DNA from: Leishmania mexicana MHOM/GT/2001/U1103
Taxonomy: Eukaryota; Euglenozoa; Kinetoplastea; Trypanosomatida; Trypanosomatidae
Direction of reading: 5' to 3'
Length of the DNA stretch: 64,000 bases
NCBI RefSeq assembly: GCF_000234665.1
Contig: NC_018338.1
Span: 360,501-424,500 of the forward strand
Both the position numbers and the translations under genes were made by a program. Every line of letters starts with the position of its first letter. The first letter of the stretch is position 1. The notes under the pieces are model-generated. The model worked only from the letters and a program-made list of their open reading frames with translations. It was not told the origin of the DNA and did no database searches. Below are positions 60,326 to 64,000 of this stretch, piece after piece.

Positions 60326-62344
60326 ATGCCTCCTCCGCGAACGGTCAACACGAAGCGGCGAGCGGTGGACGCTAAACCCCACCTTGAAAACTTCGTCGCC
60401 GTCTCCCCGCGCGAGACGGAGTCGATGGCGCTAACCAGTGCCACTACAACAACTGCCACAACCGGCCGCCGTAGCGCCAGCACCGGCAGCGGCGAGGTTC
60501 AAGGCAGCGCTAACACACTGCGTGAAGCCTCGACGATTAATTCTTCTGTGAGGCCTCTTTCTCCAACATCCGTGATGACGGCCACATCACCGTCGCTCGT
60601 CTCTGTAACCACCTCCGCCACTGGTGCGCGCAAGCGAGCACGCGAATTGGCGGAGCGCAGCAGCACCATTCGTCATTCGCAAGGTGGTCGCAGCCCCAGT
60701 GCCCCGGCAACAACTGGAGGGCTGGCGCGGCGCCACCTGCAGCGTCCGCGCCGCTCGGGGTCATTTGGCAGCGACGGCAGCCGTATAAGTGGTACTCCTC
60801 AGCCGGCGCGCAGCCCGAAGATGTGTACCGAGCTGGACGAGGAGGAAGTTCTCTTTGAGACCATGACGACAAGAGCCTCCCCTGCGCACCTGCAGCACAC
60901 ACCCACCTCGCAGCTTTTGAGCCAGCAGCAAGCGCCGCCCTACTCGGCAACCTCTGAGTGCCGAGACGCGGCACCGCAGGAGCCTGCTGTCGAGCAAGCA
61001 CTCTTCACGCCTGCCACAGTCGCTCGACGCCCGCAGCCTCAGGCCGTCTTTGGAGCGGCACTCCCGCCCTCGCCGTCATTGGCAGCGTCTGCGCTGAGCG
61101 CCGCCTCTCCCGCTGCCTCCTCCGCGTCCCGCCCGTCTTCCCACGACGAAGCGGTGCAGGCTATTTTGCGTGCGAACCCGCCTACGATGACGCGCCCTGT
61201 GCAACTAAAACCGGGGTATAGCATTCCAAGTCCGCAAACGCCTTTGTGGGCGGCACTCGATGCGGAGGAAGACGAGGACCACCAAACCCAAACGGCACGC
61301 AACAGCGGACAGGGGTTGGAGGAGCCGCTTCTCACCAATACCCAGGTCAGCCTCTTCCAGCTTGGGGACGAGGAGGAAGCAAACATGAGCGATGCAGTGA
61401 GGATGACCACGCTGGCTGGCGCGCTGCCACGCTCTGGACACACCTCTACCACCACGATGGCGATGGTATCCACATTGCGCGTACACGTACCGACGACGAC
61501 GCGCGAGTGCCGGCGCCTTGGCACGCGTGCGGCAGCAAATGGGAGCATCAGCCTTCCAGCACCTGGACGGTCACTGAACTTGCTCGACGAAGACGGTCTC
61601 CATGATGACGAGCGCTTTCCTGTGTTCGTTGGGATGGACGGCGACAGCCAAGCCGATGATACCGACGGCGGGGCCTTTTCACTGACGCAGGAGGCGATTC
61701 GGCAGGAACGGGCTCAGGATATGCAGGCTGTCCTGCCCCGCTCGCGCGCTTACCGTCGTGCTGCAGCTGCTCAGGCATCCGTCACCACGATGCTGCACGC
61801 TGGCAAGCTCGGTAGAGCGGACATGTCCACCCCAAGTCCAGCCCGTCACCGCGCGGTGCGCACCTCTCTCAGCACAGCGCAGCAGCGGGCGAGTCCATAC
61901 AGCCAACTACAGCGGGACGTGGAGAGTACCATGGCAGCGGCGGCAGCAGGAGCAGCGACTGAGAGGCACATCGCGGGCCCTGCCGCAGATGTGAAGCCTG
62001 CTGGGGTGCTCTCGCAAAAGGAGCTGCGGCGGAGGGCCGACATGCTGAAGTGGGCGGAGCACACACGCGCCTTTTTTCACTTCATCGATGCGCGCCCATT
62101 GCACGTAACCGCATCTCCGCTGAAGCCCCCACCGTCTACTTTCTCACAACCGCGCCGAAGCCCCACGGCCACTGCCTCGATGAGCCTCGTTCGTCGCAGC
62201 CATAGTGCAAGCGCTGCTCCGTCCGTGCTGCCGCCGTCTGTTGCTATGCGCCGCAGCAGCAGCGCCTTCGAGGCTGTCATCTCGCGAGTGAAGCGAGAGG
62301 CAGCGGCAGCGGTGAAAACGACTCGCTCCACTTCTGCCAAGTAG
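60326..62344 (+). CDS. Hypothetical disordered protein, 672 residues
   Basis: No family recognised. The frame has strong gene-like G/C bias at third positions and is preceded by a C/T tract and AG near 60309, so it is very probably a real gene. The product is rich in Ser, Thr, Ala, Pro and Arg and is largely disordered. It has a basic Ser-rich N-terminal third, an acidic patch (DEEEVLFE, about 171-178), AALDAEEDEDHQT near 309-321, a Gln-rich middle, and a more ordered segment near the C-terminus (KELRRRADMLKWAEHTRAFF, about 565-584) that might be helical. No signal peptide, membrane segment or known motif is seen. A nuclear or cytoskeletal role would be a guess. Confidence 0.75.
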   Translation: MPPPRTVNTKRRAVDAKPHLENFVAVSPRETESMALTSATTTTATTGRRSASTGSGEVQGSANTLREASTINSSVRPLSPTSVMTATSPSLVSVTTSATGARKRARELAERSSTIRHSQGGRSPSAPATTGGLARRHLQRPRRSGSFGSDGSRISGTPQPARSPKMCTELDEEEVLFETMTTRASPAHLQHTPTSQLLSQQQAPPYSATSECRDAAPQEPAVEQALFTPATVARRPQPQAVFGAALPPSPSLAASALSAASPAASSASRPSSHDEAVQAILRANPPTMTRPVQLKPGYSIPSPQTPLWAALDAEEDEDHQTQTARNSGQGLEEPLLTNTQVSLFQLGDEEEANMSDAVRMTTLAGALPRSGHTSTTTMAMVSTLRVHVPTTTRECRRLGTRAAANGSISLPAPGRSLNLLDEDGLHDDERFPVFVGMDGDSQADDTDGGAFSLTQEAIRQERAQDMQAVLPRSRAYRRAAAAQASVTTMLHAGKLGRADMSTPSPARHRAVRTSLSTAQQRASPYSQLQRDVESTMAAAAAGAATERHIAGPAADVKPAGVLSQKELRRRADMLKWAEHTRAFFHFIDARPLHVTASPLKPPPSTFSQPRRSPTATASMSLVRRSHSASAAPSVLPPSVAMRRSSSAFEAVISRVKREAAAAVKTTRSTSAK

Positions 62345-63805
62345 CACAGCAGCAGCGCGACACGCAGCGTCGCCGACTGAATCCTAAACGGGCATGTACA
62401 CGCAGACATACGTCCACGCACACGCTGGTATCGCTTTATTCTGTGCTTTGCTCTTGGGGTTCGTTGTGGCGATGTTGCACCCTTCCACGCCTCCTCTGTT
62501 CCTTGCCTCTTGGGGTTCCCTTGGACGCCTCTCCGCCCTTCCTCCCTCGTCCGTGGGGTGTACAACAAGCTCCTCGAGTATGCGGGGCGTGGACGCTGGA
62601 GCGCATGGAATGAGCGAAATGCGTGAAGATCCGCCGGGCACGTGTGTGCCCTGCAGCTTTCATTCCGTTCGTGTCTGTCTGCTGTGTCTTTCGACAGAGT
62701 GGCTTGCGACAAGCCAAGTAGGGTCCACAAGATGCAAAAGAAAGCGGGCAGGAGATGAGACGTGGCTGTGGGGTACCGTCATCTGGTAGGCTTCCCAGGT
62801 GTTCCTGCCGCTGCTGCCCCTCTGGCATCAGTGGCGCACGCGTAGAAGCAGACGTGTGATTAGATGTTGCCCCTCTTTATTTTGTTGGTGTGCTGTTTCA
62901 CCGCCACCCTCCGTTGATCCTCCTCGTGCGTCATGTCAAGAGGATTCACTTGAAGTGCGCTTTGCCTGTCTGTATAAATACACCAAAGCCGCGTCCCTCG
63001 ACGCAAAAGAAAAAAAAAACAAAGAAGAATGGCTGGTAGAGATGTTGGCGTCGTTGGCCGCTCCCTGCTTGGCAGCCGTAGTCGCCACTTTCACGTTGGC
63101 GAAACCACCAGCCCAGTACTCCCCTTGCACGCTAATGGGGTCCCTGCTGCTCCAGCTGATCCCACACGAGGAAAGCAAAACTGCATTACTCCTTCTTTGC
63201 CTTGTGTTTCCTTAGCCCTTGCAGGGGTCGTGACTTGCCCATGTGCGGCATCGCTGACGCTGTCCGCTTCTTCTGTCCGCTTCTCACTCACTCCCGTACT
63301 CGCTTTGCCTATATTCCGGATTTATCTCGTACTTGTAGAAGTGCGCCCTCCACAACATCCACCACCACGACGCAGTAGCGGGCTCTCTCCATGCTTGGCA
63401 CATGAACGACCACAACAGCAGAACGATAACAGCAGTCCTAACCCCACCACCGCCCTCGAAAACGGTCACAAGGTCGCCGCTCCGTTGATAAGTCAGCAGC
63501 TCCCTTTTTTTTCATCCCTTTCTGTGCCTTCTTCTTTGCTTGTTAATATCGGGCACATCGCACCCGCCTCCACGCCGTTTTTGTTTTGTTTTGGTGGTGG
63601 TGGTGGTAGTGATCTTCGTCGTCTGCCTGTTATTCCCACTAGCGTGCACAACGTGCTTTGACACGAAGGACTTCGCCACCTTTCTTTGTCGGTGCCTCTC
63701 TCTCCCCTTCGCGCACCCACGCTGTCGCTGCTTCGCTTCCATCAAGGCGAGCCGAGTATTGAAATTCGAAACGCCAACATAACGTAAAAAAGGATATCGA
63801 GACAA
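62345..63805. other. Intergenic region before the last gene
   Basis: About 1.46 kb. An ATG frame at 63029-63661 (210 residues) exists, but it lacks G/C third-position bias and runs through Pro/Ser-rich and GGT-repeat sequence, so it is not called. A GGT repeat lies at 63591-63607. Confidence 0.6.
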
Positions 63806-64000
63806 ATGGCACTCATCCTCTCTCTCGCCCCATCGCCACAGCGCAGTGGCACCAGCTACACGCGCACTGTGCTGCTGTTTCTGGTAATCCTCGCTCTTGT
63901 CGCCCTCCTGTTTGGCGGTGGAAACGAAGGCAGCAACCACGGCAACTCCATCAGCGTGGTTGGTCACCCGCGGTGGAGTGGTGTGGTGCTCCCTGCCATG
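63806..64000 (+). CDS. Partial gene: signal-anchor (type II-like) membrane protein, 5' end only
   Basis: An ATG at 63806 opens a frame that is still open at the window edge (65 codons visible). The product begins MALILSLAPSPQRSGTSYTR. A single strongly hydrophobic segment follows (TVLLFLVILALVALLFG, about residues 21-37), then a Gly/Asn/Ser-rich hydrophilic stretch (GGNEGSNHGNS). A short basic cytoplasmic-type head plus one uncleaved hydrophobic span is the usual layout of Golgi or ER type II proteins such as glycosyltransferases, and it could equally be a secretory signal. Third positions are mostly G or C, supporting real coding. The family cannot be told from this fragment. Confidence 0.65.
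   Translation, partial: MALILSLAPSPQRSGTSYTRTVLLFLVILALVALLFGGGNEGSNHGNSISVVGHPRWSGVVLPAM

Noticed and set aside
63029..63661. 210-codon ATG frame before the last gene
   Set aside because: Weak codon bias, ends in T-rich and GGT-repeat sequence that more likely forms the splice region of the gene at 63806.

Overview
The window is from a trypanosomatid nuclear genome, almost certainly Leishmania. The evidence is: intronless GC-rich genes all on the + strand (one polycistronic unit); very long, strand-skewed, microsatellite-filled intergenic DNA; polypyrimidine-tract/AG trans-splice acceptors before each gene; SIDER2-type retroposons; and the tandem casein kinase 1 genes CK1.1 and CK1.2. From memory, that CK1 pair sits on chromosome 35 of L. 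major; the assignment was not checked by search. A 100-N block at 17984-18083 shows this is a scaffolded assembly.

Layout, left to right: aldose 1-epimerase-like enzyme; UBX-domain protein; CK1.1; SIDER2 copy A; CK1.2; a 7.4-kb gene-poor stretch with the N gap; CCCH zinc-finger protein 1; a 10.7-kb gene-poor stretch; DUF985-type cupin; CCCH zinc-finger protein 2; an 11.3-kb gene-poor stretch; a protein kinase with an insert in its catalytic domain; a decayed SIDER2; an Arg/Ser/His-rich protein with a split RRM; SIDER2 copy B; a large membrane protein; a KRI1-like ribosome biogenesis factor; a disordered hypothetical protein; and the 5' end of a signal-anchor protein cut by the window edge. 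No minus-strand gene is supported except as a relic.

The two CCCH proteins, the RRM protein and the CK1 pair are regulators in an organism that controls expression mainly after transcription. The three largest gene-poor stretches lie between CK1.2 and the kinase gene, around the two CCCH genes. The genes do not form one obvious pathway; co-direction reflects trypanosomatid polycistrons.

Most interesting points: (1) two SIDER2 copies only 2 substitutions and 1 indel apart over about 490 bp, as direct repeats 41.6 kb apart, which could support excision or amplification of the CK1.2-to-RRM segment; (2) a 129-bp perfectly identical block between CK1.1 and CK1.2, suggesting gene conversion; (3) a minus-strand decayed array of four C2H2 zinc fingers, probably a degenerate ingi/L1Tc-type retroelement; (4) a coding-like but ATG-less N-terminal extension of CCCH protein 1; (5) several short ORFs behind splice-acceptor-like sites inside the gene-poor regions; (6) a possible threefold carrier-like motif in the 844-residue membrane protein. 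I found no convincing wholly new multi-gene system.
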